This document shows positions 17,612-27,104 of a stretch of DNA of 34,980 nt, one piece after another. The notes beneath the pieces were generated by a model. That model saw nothing but the letters and a program-made list of their open reading frames with translations, did no database searches and was not told where the DNA came from. Both the position numbers and the translations under genes were made by a program. The stretch is from Nitrososphaerota archaeon (lineage in GTDB: Archaea > Thermoproteota > Nitrososphaeria > Nitrososphaerales > UBA57): assembly GCA_027295865.1 (NCBI GenBank), contig JAPUKB010000056.1, positions 1-34,980 of the forward strand. Direction: 5' to 3'. Within the stretch, counting starts at the first letter, position 1, and the number at the start of each line of letters is the position of its first letter.

Positions 17612-19303
17612 ATGCAGACACCTGAGATAGGTCTTTCAAAGAGAACGAAATACATCTTTGTCACGGGCGGTGTGCTCTCAGGAATAGGCAAGGGTGTGGT
17701 TGTGGGCTCCGTTGCAAAGCTCCTCAGCCTATACGGACTTAAGATCAGTTCAGCTAAGATAGATCCGTATATCAACGTCGACGCAGGAACGATGAATCCA
17801 ATCATCCACGGTGAGGTGTTCGTCACAGACGATGGTGGAGAGACGGATATGGATCTCGGGACCTATGAGAGATTTCTGAACCAGAATCTATCCAGGAAGC
17901 ACAATATAACAACCGGTCAGATCTATTTGGGTGTTATTCAGGCAGAGAGAAGAGGAGATTTTCTCGGCCAGTGCGTCCAGATAATACCCCATGTGACAGA
18001 TGCGATAAAACATCAGATAAGAAAAATTGCAGAGACTGAGGAGAGTAAAAGCGATAGGCCTGGAGAGGTGATCCTGGTTGAATGTGGGGGAACAGTAGGG
18101 GACATAGAGAGTCTCCCTTTTCTCGAAGCAATTAGACAGATGAGACTGGAGGAGGGAGCTGAAAACACCCTTTTCATACACGTCACTCTAGCACCGATCC
18201 TTCAGGCAGTCGGGGAGGAGAAAACCAAACCGACCCAGCACAGCGTCCAAGAGTTAAGAAGAATTGGCATACAGCCGGATATCATTGTCGTCAGGAGCGA
18301 AAAGGAACTTTCCTTAGACTCGAAGAGGAAAATTTCCTTGTTTACTAGTGTCGAATTAGACAGTATAATTTCGAATCCAGACTCTCCGTCAATCTATCAC
18401 GTTCCAGAAAACCTTTACCGGGATGGCATCATCAGCGCCATAGGGGCAAAACTCAAACTTCCCGTAAGGGGGATGAGTTGGGGAGGCTGGAGGGACGTCT
18501 CGAATTCGTTCTCATCAGCAGCCTTTAGGAATGAGGTAATAATAGGACTGGTCGGAAAGTATGTTTCGCTTGCAGATAGCTACGTTAGCGTAAACCATGC
18601 CCTCTCACATGCAGGGGCGTATCAAAATGCTTTCGTTAAAGTCGAGTGGATTGACAGTGGCGAGTTCGAAAAGAACTTGCTATCGCTAGACACACTTGAA
18701 AGGTATCATGGAATACTCATCCCAGGGGGATTTGGAAAACGAGGAAGCGAGGGGAAGATTCTTGCGGCAAATTATGCGAGAGAAAGATCCATACCCTTTC
18801 TGGGACTCTGCTTCGGCTTCCAACTTGCTCTCGTATCGTTTGCCCGTCACGTTTGTGATATTCGTGACGCTCATTCAACAGAATTGAATCCTGACACAAA
18901 CAACCCGGTGGTCGACCTTCTTCCTTCACAAAGGGAAGTAGGAGAAATGGGAGCTTCCATGAGGCTAGGAGGACACGACATTAAGATCGAAGAAGGTACA
19001 TTAGCCCATCAGATTTACGGAACTTACGACATCCGTCAGCGACATCGGCATCGGTACGAATTCGCACTAAAGTATCTGGAAATATTCGAGAAGAATGGTA
19101 TGAACTTGACTGCTTTTAGTGATAATGGGAGACGAGCAGAGATTCTTGAAGTGAGCTCACATCCGTTCTACATGGCGACCCAGTACCACCCGGAGTTTGT
19201 TAGTAGACCAGGATCTCCTGAGCCAGTTTTCAAAAGTTTTGTTAAAGCAGCAGTCGAAAGGAAACGACCGTCGATTAGTATACCCCAGAGCACGGATAGC
19301 TGA
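17612..19303 (+). CDS. pyrG: CTP synthase
   Basis: [61 protein letters not shown], glutaminase GLCFGFQ. GGTGAG Shine-Dalgarno upstream. Confidence 0.98.
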   Translation: MQTPEIGLSKRTKYIFVTGGVLSGIGKGVVVGSVAKLLSLYGLKISSAKIDPYINVDAGTMNPIIHGEVFVTDDGGETDMDLGTYERFLNQNLSRKHNITTGQIYLGVIQAERRGDFLGQCVQIIPHVTDAIKHQIRKIAETEESKSDRPGEVILVECGGTVGDIESLPFLEAIRQMRLEEGAENTLFIHVTLAPILQAVGEEKTKPTQHSVQELRRIGIQPDIIVVRSEKELSLDSKRKISLFTSVELDSIISNPDSPSIYHVPENLYRDGIISAIGAKLKLPVRGMSWGGWRDVSNSFSSAAFRNEVIIGLVGKYVSLADSYVSVNHALSHAGAYQNAFVKVEWIDSGEFEKNLLSLDTLERYHGILIPGGFGKRGSEGKILAANYARERSIPFLGLCFGFQLALVSFARHVCDIRDAHSTELNPDTNNPVVDLLPSQREVGEMGASMRLGGHDIKIEEGTLAHQIYGTYDIRQRHRHRYEFALKYLEIFEKNGMNLTAFSDNGRRAEILEVSSHPFYMATQYHPEFVSRPGSPEPVFKSFVKAAVERKRPSISIPQSTDS

Positions 19304-19311
19304 ATAACACT

Positions 19312-19944
19312 TCATTGATTCAGTGAACTAGCCATCTTGATCAGCTCCTCGTGAAAGATCGAACTCATAGACAATTCCGGATGGAATGCAGTTGCAAGAA
19401 TATTACCCTGTTGTACTGCGATAACATCGTCACCGAGTTTAGCTAAGACATCTACGTGGGGGCCTACCTCTTTAATGACGGGAGATCTGATGAACGTTCC
19501 ATTAAACCCAGACAGGCCATATCTAGGAATATCAAACTCTGCCTGGAATGACTGCCGTTGTCGACCAAAGGCATTTCGTTCGACAAGTACATCAAGTACT
19601 CCCAGCGAAGGTTGATTCATATCTCCGACAACTCTGTCATACACTCTCTTAGCTAGGAATATCAAGCCGGCACATGTCCCCATAGTTGGCAAACCATCCA
19701 TCAATCTGTCAGACAATTCCTTCACCATCGATCTTCCCAATAGCATCCCCCCGATCACCGTACTTTCACCACCAGGGATAATTAGTGCATGAATCTTGGA
19801 AAGGTCTGCGCGCTCTCGCACCCGCAGGGTGTGGCCTTTGATTGAGGCTTTCTTAAAGGCACTCTCGGTAGACAATAGGTGTTCTTCGATATCTCCTTGA
19901 AAACCGAGGACTCCGATGATGAGGGGAGACACCGGGTGAGTCAT
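19312..19944 (-). CDS. pdxT: Pyridoxal 5'-phosphate synthase glutaminase subunit
   Basis: IGVLGFQGDIEEHL, IPGGESTVIGGML, GTCAGLIFLAK; paired with pdxS. Confidence 0.96.
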   Translation of the reverse strand: MTHPVSPLIIGVLGFQGDIEEHLLSTESAFKKASIKGHTLRVRERADLSKIHALIIPGGESTVIGGMLLGRSMVKELSDRLMDGLPTMGTCAGLIFLAKRVYDRVVGDMNQPSLGVLDVLVERNAFGRQRQSFQAEFDIPRYGLSGFNGTFIRSPVIKEVGPHVDVLAKLGDDVIAVQQGNILATAFHPELSMSSIFHEELIKMASSLNQ

Positions 19945-20909
19945 CAGACTTTTCCCCTGTCTTGCATTCTCAACACCAGATTTGAGGTATCTAGACCCAG
20001 CATCGATTTACCCTCATCTATCATCTTCTGTGCCTCAACTACGACCTCTGGTCGATCGTGGAAGGTTGTTGAGAGTACTATCGACCTAGCTCTCTCGAGG
20101 GGATCATCGGATTTGAAAATTCCAGACCCGACAAAAATACCGTCACATCCGAGATTGAGCATGAGGGCAGCGTCGGCAGGTGTCGTTATACCCCCTGCAG
20201 CAAAGTTTACAACCGGTAAGCGGCCGAGTTTTGCCGTTTCTTGCAGTAGTTCAAGCGAAACATTTAGTCCATGGGCTAATCTCTCCATTTCTTGAAAGTC
20301 TTCTCTCTCATAGAAGACGCGTATACGTGCTACGTCGTTGTCGATTACTCTGATGTGCTTCACAGCCTCTGCAACATTTCCGGTACCGGGCTCGCCCTTC
20401 GTTCTAATCATCGAAGCTCCTTCTTCTATCCTTCTCAAAGCTTCACCTAAATCCCTCGCTCCATCGACAAAGGGGGTCGTGAAATCCCACTTCCAAATAT
20501 GTCTGTCTTCGTCAGCCGGAGTGAGAACCTCGGATTCGTCTATCATATCCACTCCAATCTCTTGCAAAACGCTCGCCTCTACGGTGTGTCCAATCCTACA
20601 TTTTGCCATCACGGGGATCGTTACGGCTTCGAGAATTTCGTCGATGATATTGAGGCCTGCAGTCCTGGCTACTCCTCCCGCTTGCCTCACGTCATACGGG
20701 AGCTTGTCGAGTACCATCACGGCGACAGCTCCTGCATCCTCAGCTATGTGAGCTTGCTTGAGATCTGTGACATCCATTATGACTCCATGTTTTTGCATGT
20801 GAGCAAATCCACGTTTCAGAAGTGCCGTACCGAATATCTTCTGGTTTCCTCCTCTATCACTTCCTCTTCTTCCCTTTTGCATATTAGCCTGGCCGGCGAG
20901 CGATATCAT
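19944..20909 (-). CDS. pdxS: Pyridoxal 5'-phosphate synthase lyase subunit
   Basis: [34 protein letters not shown] and [34 protein letters not shown]. Confidence 0.97.
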   Translation of the reverse strand: MISLAGQANMQKGRRGSDRGGNQKIFGTALLKRGFAHMQKHGVIMDVTDLKQAHIAEDAGAVAVMVLDKLPYDVRQAGGVARTAGLNIIDEILEAVTIPVMAKCRIGHTVEASVLQEIGVDMIDESEVLTPADEDRHIWKWDFTTPFVDGARDLGEALRRIEEGASMIRTKGEPGTGNVAEAVKHIRVIDNDVARIRVFYEREDFQEMERLAHGLNVSLELLQETAKLGRLPVVNFAAGGITTPADAALMLNLGCDGIFVGSGIFKSDDPLERARSIVLSTTFHDRPEVVVEAQKMIDEGKSMLGLDTSNLVLRMQDRGKV

Positions 20910-20994
20910 TCCGCATTACACCTGAGAGCGCCACACAAGTAAAAAGCTGTCGAGTACCTCATCCTCTGAAGCATTGGTAGCTGAATGTTTCCAA

Positions 20995-22212
20995 TTAGAA
21001 TAAAGTAACGGTTCCACTCAGGATTAAGGAGGTTACATCAGTTATTTTTGAAAGCTCCTCGTCCATGATGGATTCTATATCGCTTCTCACTGATTCCACC
21101 CGGCTTCCTTTTTCAAGGACGATCGCCGCGCTGGCAATTTGAGGAATATCTATTGGGACTCCGATTCTGCTCAGCAGCCTAACATAGGCCTCCTTGATGC
21201 CCTTGACCTCCCTAAATATCCTGTCTGCCGTGGTTTGGGCAAGGACATTGTATATCTTACCGGTATGATTGACGGGGTTCTTGCCAGCAGTGGCTTCCAT
21301 GGAATATTGACGCATTGAAGTGATAAGACCATTAGGACGATTTCCTCTTCCTGTATTACCATCATCTCCAGCCTCTGCGGATGTTCCGGTAATCGTGAGA
21401 TAGTAGACCCCGTTTGAGTAGCTGTCTCCAGAGTTGACCCGTACAGTGACGTCCATATCGGTTATCTTTGGTACAAGATCGTCGACCTCCCTCTGCGTCT
21501 GTTCAACTATACTCGCGTAATGTGACTGGTCAGGAATGAGTTTACTGATCATAGCAGCTGCGATTGTCAAGTCGATCTTAGCGCCGTTCCTCAAGGCCAT
21601 TACCTTGATGTCCTCACCTAGTTCAGGCATTTCATGTTTGACTTTACTTGAGTTCAGAAGTCTCTCACTCTCAAGAACTAGCTTCTCAGCCGGGGTCAGC
21701 GGTGAATACCCTACCCCTATTGAAGTATCGTTTGAAAGAGGAAGCTTCCCATTGGCACCATAAACACCAACAAGATCGGCTGAGCCCGGCCTTATCTTGA
21801 AATCGGTTATCACGTGGGTTTCAGCATCGAGGAACCTCATTGTCCGATTTAGAAAGTTATTTATGGCTGAGACCGCTAGTTCCCCTACAGGAACATCGTA
21901 TCTTCCTCCATTTCTCTTCACGGAGGATGTCGCCCTTCCGGCTACCACTATCTGGATCGGCTCAAGGACCTCACCGCCTCCAAAGCGCACTTCTGATCTG
22001 CCGCCGACAAGGAGGCCCTTATCGACGTTATGGTGGAGGATACTCCCAAACTCTTTGAGATAGTATTCACATAAGGCTATGGAGACTGCTTCAGACGCAC
22101 CATCAATCAACGAGTCTGGGTGACCTTTCCCTTTTCTCTCTATGATTTCTACTGCTAGGTCGGAGATGGCTTTCTCGCCCAGGCTCTCGACATGGAGGGA
22201 TCTAGACGATAT
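20995..22212 (-). CDS. Archaeal-type S-adenosylmethionine synthetase; apparent AUA start at 22212
   Basis: The track starts at TTG 22110, which removes the conserved ERKGKGHPDSL. The in-frame extension reads (I)SSRSLHVESLGEKAISDLAVEIIERKGKGHPDSLIDGASEAV with no ATG/GTG/TTG before the LSm TGA. Using ATA gives 405 aa, about the size I recall for archaeal MATs. Confidence 0.85.
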   Translation of the reverse strand: MSSRSLHVESLGEKAISDLAVEIIERKGKGHPDSLIDGASEAVSIALCEYYLKEFGSILHHNVDKGLLVGGRSEVRFGGGEVLEPIQIVVAGRATSSVKRNGGRYDVPVGELAVSAINNFLNRTMRFLDAETHVITDFKIRPGSADLVGVYGANGKLPLSNDTSIGVGYSPLTPAEKLVLESERLLNSSKVKHEMPELGEDIKVMALRNGAKIDLTIAAAMISKLIPDQSHYASIVEQTQREVDDLVPKITDMDVTVRVNSGDSYSNGVYYLTITGTSAEAGDDGNTGRGNRPNGLITSMRQYSMEATAGKNPVNHTGKIYNVLAQTTADRIFREVKGIKEAYVRLLSRIGVPIDIPQIASAAIVLEKGSRVESVRSDIESIMDEELSKITDVTSLILSGTVTLF

Positions 22213-22461
22213 TCAAATCACCTTAATATCTGGCTGAATCTTGATGAATATTACGTTATTGCCACGAATTACGACCTTGCCGAAATTTGCAGAGAGCGAG
22301 CCACCATCATATTCCTCTGCATCGGTTAATATGACATTCATATATGCGTCAACATTGCTCATCGTCCCTCTGTACTCCAGCTCGCTCTTCAACCTCACTA
22401 TAACCGGCTTGTTAATTGCCTTTTGGAGAGTATTGAGAGGTTTTCTGCTCTTTTCTGACAA
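22213..22461 (-). CDS. Sm-like archaeal protein (LSm)
   Basis: PLNTLQKAINKPVIVRLKSELEYRGTMSNVDAYMNVILTDAEEY...FGKVVIRGNNVIFIKI (Sm1 and Sm2 motifs). Confidence 0.93.
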   Translation of the reverse strand: MSEKSRKPLNTLQKAINKPVIVRLKSELEYRGTMSNVDAYMNVILTDAEEYDGGSLSANFGKVVIRGNNVIFIKIQPDIKVI

Positions 22462-22533
22462 TTACTCATTCCTCACGATAATACTGCAGTCACCTTCTGA
22501 AAGATAAAAATCTTCCTGGGCTGAATCTCAGCA

Positions 22534-23478
22534 ATGGAGAAAAACGGCTACCAGGATGGATGCCTTGTCTTGACCCGAGTTGTCCCTCGTGACGAATTAG
22601 AGGCGGCTGATTCATGGACCACGGCTGAATCTATCCAAACTGACTTCGACCTAGCAATGACAGCCAAAATCGAGGCTAAGGACAAAAAAGCTCTAGATCG
22701 CCTGAAAGGACGTTTTCCATGGCTCAAAGATGGCAGGATCGCTGATAATGACAGTCTGAGTTTCATCGATTCCAGTTCAGCTAGACTCAATGATCTTCTG
22801 AGAATGCAAAGGCCTGGAACTATCTTGGACTTTTTCGGTTCACGCGCGAGTGGAAAAACTCAAATCCTAACCCAGATGGCCGTGAATGCTTCAAAAATGG
22901 GGAGAGTTACAATATTTGTCGACTGCTCCGGGAGCTTCCGTCCCGAAAGAGTCGTGGCGATGGCAGGCGGTCAAGGTCTTGTGGTTGAAGATGTATTGAG
23001 GAGGATTTTCGTGATTAGGTGTTTCTCAATTGCTCAGCAGATGAATCTAGTCCAGAGAGTGAAGGAGTACATTGGGAGGCGTGATGTCAAGGAGGGCGGG
23101 CAGGTGATTCTTATGCTGATAGATGATGTCACCGAGAATTTCATTTTGGGTTCTTCAGCGACCACAATTATTGAACTCAGGTCGCTGCTCACTAGGCATC
23201 TGCATCAGTTATCCCACTTTGCCATAGATGAAAGGATTCCTATTGTTCTGACAAATACTACAAGGTCCAGGATCAACGAAGGTACAGTTAAGGAGGTCCA
23301 GACTTTAGCCTCCATAGTAGAGAGGGGAACACAGATTAGGATACACATCGAGAGAATTCGATCGAAGGGAGTTTGGTTGGCGAGCAGTACCATAGGTGAT
23401 AGATGTGAATTCCGGATTAGCGAGCACGGCTTAGTTGATTTGGCCGATAACTCTACGATCCAGGGAGCTGAATCTTAG
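22534..23478 (+). CDS. RecA/Rad51-superfamily ATPase (RadA paralogue-like)
   Basis: Walker A FFGSRASGKTQILTQMA, Walker B VILMLIDDV; divergent from canonical RadA. Confidence 0.75.
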   Translation: MEKNGYQDGCLVLTRVVPRDELEAADSWTTAESIQTDFDLAMTAKIEAKDKKALDRLKGRFPWLKDGRIADNDSLSFIDSSSARLNDLLRMQRPGTILDFFGSRASGKTQILTQMAVNASKMGRVTIFVDCSGSFRPERVVAMAGGQGLVVEDVLRRIFVIRCFSIAQQMNLVQRVKEYIGRRDVKEGGQVILMLIDDVTENFILGSSATTIIELRSLLTRHLHQLSHFAIDERIPIVLTNTTRSRINEGTVKEVQTLASIVERGTQIRIHIERIRSKGVWLASSTIGDRCEFRISEHGLVDLADNSTIQGAES

Positions 23479-23508
23479 ACGGTCTCCAAAGAGGTTGTCA
23501 GAAGTTGC

Positions 23509-23844
23509 TTGGGTCTAATCCTTGAAAATAGATTCTCTGAAGCCAAGATAATTGTTAGCGAGAATTTCGAGAATACCACGAGTGAAAGAACCAGGGGGGC
23601 AAGATCCGCGATCGAAGGGATTGTCTCGAGATATTCCACAAGAGAGGCCGGTCCACTACTCTCTGCCGAATATTTTCCGAAACTGAAAAGGACGATAAAT
23701 GAAAAATGCAGCTCTATCTGGTCTGACGATTACGATAAGGGATATTTTTCAGTCTGGAAGGAGCTCCTCAAGATTGCGCCCCAAACCTCCGACATCCTCA
23801 ACAAGAAAGAGCGTGTTATAGAGAATCCAGGTGAAAAGGAATAG
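23509..23844 (+). CDS. Hypothetical protein, 111 aa, downstream of the RadA-like ATPase
   Basis: Open frame with biased charged composition, co-directional; start uncertain. Confidence 0.5.
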   Translation: MGLILENRFSEAKIIVSENFENTTSERTRGARSAIEGIVSRYSTREAGPLLSAEYFPKLKRTINEKCSSIWSDDYDKGYFSVWKELLKIAPQTSDILNKKERVIENPGEKE

Positions 23845-24081
23845 CATTATGAACGTTCCGATACCCGTTGTTAGCAGCTTCCTCCTGTCCTTTGCCTCTA
23901 TTGAAGTTTGATACATTCCTCTAACCACGAAAACCGAGAGTAGATACATTGAGATTGCTAGGAGGGCCCCTAGACCTGCAGCGGGATTATCCGAGGTGAA
24001 TCCCAGAAAACCAGCTAGCAATCCGGTGAATGAGCCAAGACCGGCTCTAATCCAGAAGATCGTGTTCAAAGGCTGTGTCAT
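23749..24081 (-). CDS. Three-TM membrane protein, possibly archaeal EMC6-like
   Basis: MTQPLNTIFWIRAGLGSFTGLLAGFLGF...GLGALLAISMYLLSVFVVRG...LLTTGIGTFIMLFLFTWILYNTL. The EMC6 resemblance is by eye only. Confidence 0.6.
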   Translation of the reverse strand: MTQPLNTIFWIRAGLGSFTGLLAGFLGFTSDNPAAGLGALLAISMYLLSVFVVRGMYQTSIEAKDRRKLLTTGIGTFIMLFLFTWILYNTLFLVEDVGGLGRNLEELLPD

Positions 24082-24191
24082 GATCTCAGGCTCGCGAGAG
24101 AGAATCCTTTAGACATGATCTAGAACTCTCCAAAAGCATCATCTACTCAGTTAAATAATGTTTATCCCTGACAATCCAGGTAATTATTAGG

Positions 24192-24692
24192 ATGATCTCA
24201 TCATTCGAAATGAAGCAACGAGTAGCCAGTGCCTACAATCTCGATCCTCAGGGATGGCAAGCCTACACGAGCCGAGATCAGGAAGGGCATATTGAGACAG
24301 TCTTTCTACATGGTGATGATCTCTATGTCCTGAAGGAGGAGATGATAAATCCTTTCAAATCTGTAGGCGTAGCTGCTCAAGAAAAGATCAATTCAACCCG
24401 AGCACCAACGACGTCTCCCTCCTTCGGACTGAGACCCGTAACCGATGACATGCTTCAACGGATGACAACATTCAAGGAGCCAAGCGACTTGATCGGGGCG
24501 GTCATGAGACAGAAGCCTATTCCGACAGCAAGGATTCGCGCCCCAGCTGTTGTTCAGGGGCCTGTGAACTTTTCACCCTCACCCCTGAGAATAATGGGGG
24601 AACAGCAGGATAACCTGGATGCGAAGTTGAGACGCGAACTGAACAAACTGGTCGACCGCGAGTACCCACATCTACGGTCGATTTACCGCTAG
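24192..24692 (+). CDS. Hypothetical protein, 166 aa
   Basis: Good ORF with ATG; starts right at the 94-aa downstream gene (coupled). Confidence 0.6.
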   Translation: MISSFEMKQRVASAYNLDPQGWQAYTSRDQEGHIETVFLHGDDLYVLKEEMINPFKSVGVAAQEKINSTRAPTTSPSFGLRPVTDDMLQRMTTFKEPSDLIGAVMRQKPIPTARIRAPAVVQGPVNFSPSPLRIMGEQQDNLDAKLRRELNKLVDREYPHLRSIYR

Positions 24693-24976
24693 TGAAATCT
24701 CAGTATTCGATGCTTATGATTCGAAATCCTCCGAGAATGAAAGGGATTAAGGCGGTCATTAGACCGACGGTAGGAGATGACATCATATGCCTTGAGGTAA
24801 TCGATGGGTCACAAGTCGAAACAATTGTCTGCTTAGGAAAGAAAGGGAGCGTTAGAGTTCCATTGGGAGAAGTCTTGAGGCAAAAGATCGAGCGTCGGTT
24901 TATAGGACGGCTTGATTGGTCTGAGATTGAAAAAGGGATTTCTAGGGTAATGTCACATTCCAAAGCCTCTGACTAA
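24692..24976 (+). CDS. Hypothetical protein, 94 aa
   Basis: ORF abutting the previous gene; convergent with the reductase at CTAA. Confidence 0.55.
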   Translation: MKSQYSMLMIRNPPRMKGIKAVIRPTVGDDIICLEVIDGSQVETIVCLGKKGSVRVPLGEVLRQKIERRFIGRLDWSEIEKGISRVMSHSKASD

Positions 24977-26430
24977 GAGAATCTTTGGTACGCCTCGTTC
25001 ATCATTCGCAGTAACTTTCGATGCCAATCTGCGAAGTGTTCTGGGTTCGTTGGATAGTTCAGATTATGTTCTATCAGGGCTTCGCTCATTTTGGCGGTAT
25101 AACGGAGGCCTACTGCAAGATCCCAATGGGTAAAGATCCTCAACCACATAATTGGGTTAAGGAGGTTCACCCTCCCGAAATTTGGATGCTCTCTTCTAGT
25201 GATATTTTGCACGTCGTCGTTGGAAAGAAAATGTTTCATTCCGTAACTAATTTTCTCATTCGACAATGTTTGTAAATACCGTCGCAACAGCTCGAAACTC
25301 GCCATCTGATATCCATAAGCACGGACGTAATCTGTATTATATGTCCACAGCATCTCCTCGCTTGCGTCCTCAGCTTCTAATGCTACTGCAATATTCCTTC
25401 CCGCAAGCACGGCGGCTACTATCGTTGGACCTATACCTCCTGCATCGATTGGCCGAGGCATCCATGCTGAATCCCCCACCAGCAAATATCCATCTGCGAC
25501 CATGCAATCGTTTTGCCTTCGGACGGGGACCTGCCAATTGCCCTTTGAGTTACCTGAATCACCGTCTCCATCCGCTAGACGACGATTCTTCATCGCGGGG
25601 TTTCCATCGACATACTTGTCTATCAAGCTCTGAAGGGTATCATTGCTGCTTAACCTTCTATTCCGTCGGAGTAGGCTCTTATGCTGAACCCCCAATCCTA
25701 TATTGACCTTGTTCTTGCCCTTTGGGAATACCCAGGCATATCCACCCGGGGCAAGATCCTGATCAAGATGAATAATGCAATAATCTGGATCGAAATAGGT
25801 CGTATCATCTCTAGCATTATCAAACTCCAAGATGTAACGACCAGTAGATTCTAAGTCGTTTTCCTTATCGATCTCTCGTTGAATCTTGCTCTTAATGGGC
25901 AGGTTTTGTCGTAATTTCGAAGCGGACCCCGTAGCGTCAACAACTATCTTTGATGTCTTCTTGACTTTGGTACCGGTCTTCCTGTCAGTTCCCGAAATCC
26001 CGACTATTCTCCCATTTTCCGATAGCAGGCTTTCGGCGGTTGTTTCGAATTCAAACTCGACCCCGAGTTTCTCCGCGTCACTCACCTGTCGTTGTGGCAA
26101 AATCTTCCTATTTAGGACATATCCTTCTCCATCAAAGAGGATGGGCGCTTCATGATCAGGAGAGTAAGCGACGACGCCCTTTACAGGCTGCTCGAGCTCA
26201 GGTCGACCATAGGCTAGGCCAATCTCAGTTCTCATGAAATCTATGGATCGCTTGCTCACCGCATCCCCGCATATCCAACCCGAAACGGTCTTCTTTCCTG
26301 CATCGACTTTCGGGTTCCTTTCGATGACTAGTATGCTGAATTTCTGATTGGTGAACTTCGCAATTGCGGATGCCGTTATTAGGCCTGCCATTCCGCCTCC
26401 TGAGATTATCACGTCGTAGTCGGTTTGCAT
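24973..26430 (-). CDS. Geranylgeranyl reductase family FAD-dependent oxidoreductase
   Basis: DVIISGGGMAGLITASAIAKF, YAWVFPKGKNKVNIGLGV, GYLLVGDSAWMPRPIDAGGIGPTIVAAVLAGR. Confidence 0.9.
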   Translation of the reverse strand: MQTDYDVIISGGGMAGLITASAIAKFTNQKFSILVIERNPKVDAGKKTVSGWICGDAVSKRSIDFMRTEIGLAYGRPELEQPVKGVVAYSPDHEAPILFDGEGYVLNRKILPQRQVSDAEKLGVEFEFETTAESLLSENGRIVGISGTDRKTGTKVKKTSKIVVDATGSASKLRQNLPIKSKIQREIDKENDLESTGRYILEFDNARDDTTYFDPDYCIIHLDQDLAPGGYAWVFPKGKNKVNIGLGVQHKSLLRRNRRLSSNDTLQSLIDKYVDGNPAMKNRRLADGDGDSGNSKGNWQVPVRRQNDCMVADGYLLVGDSAWMPRPIDAGGIGPTIVAAVLAGRNIAVALEAEDASEEMLWTYNTDYVRAYGYQMASFELLRRYLQTLSNEKISYGMKHFLSNDDVQNITRREHPNFGRVNLLNPIMWLRIFTHWDLAVGLRYTAKMSEALIEHNLNYPTNPEHFADWHRKLLRMMNEAYQRFS

Positions 26431-26687
26431 GACCTATTTGTCCCGATCGTTTGCGGTTACTTAAGTAAATCTTTATCACTATTCTCGATAGACGTTTCTG
26501 ACAGAACTCGACTGCTTTGTATCTTCATGAGACCGCAAAGGCGTCAATCACGTTGAGATTACTACTTCCGTTTCTTGGACTTACTTGCTTTCTTCTTGGT
26601 GGGCGTTGCCGGATTCACCTCTTCGTTTTTCAGAGAAAAAGACGTTACTTTATCTCAGTGTTTATGTTCCCGGAGTGACACTAGGTT

Positions 26688-27092
26688 GTGAATATCCATC
26701 TCGAAGCAGGTAAAAATTTACATATGTTAGTGAGACCTTTCGAAAGACCTTTGACATCAGTAGACTTGCGTAGCCTAGCTCAAACTACCCTCAAAGGGAG
26801 CTTAGATCACCTCATTGATATCGGGGTGTTCCGTACGATGGTCAAGGGAACCTCAAGAGTATTAGAGTTTTCGAGGGATTTCAGGGAGGCTGTCCTTGAA
26901 CATTCTGTCCCCTCAGATAGGGGGGTAGAATGTAGTGGATTACTATGCGAGGCTAGATCAGGTATAAGGCAAGCGGTACGCAGAGTGTTGAGCGAGAAAA
27001 TCTCTAATGGTAATACAATTGGGATATGCGCTGAACTTTTTCTATTGGAACACGGAAAGATCTTCCATGAGCTCAACCAAACGTCAATGTAG
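26688..27092 (+). CDS. Hypothetical protein, 134 aa, possible helix-turn-helix
   Basis: Open frame; helical composition (TSVDLRSLAQTTLKGSLDHLIDIGVFRTMVKGTSRVLEF). Confidence 0.45.
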   Translation: MNIHLEAGKNLHMLVRPFERPLTSVDLRSLAQTTLKGSLDHLIDIGVFRTMVKGTSRVLEFSRDFREAVLEHSVPSDRGVECSGLLCEARSGIRQAVRRVLSEKISNGNTIGICAELFLLEHGKIFHELNQTSM

Positions 27093-27104
27093 TTGCTCGG
27101 CGTG

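Noticed and set aside
17888-18929. ORFs on both strands inside pyrG
   Set aside because: Shadow frames of a confidently identified CTP synthase.
26562-26618. Minus 18-aa basic peptide from GTG (MNPATPTKKKASKSKKRK)
   Set aside because: Interesting basic composition but too short and without support for initiation or conservation.
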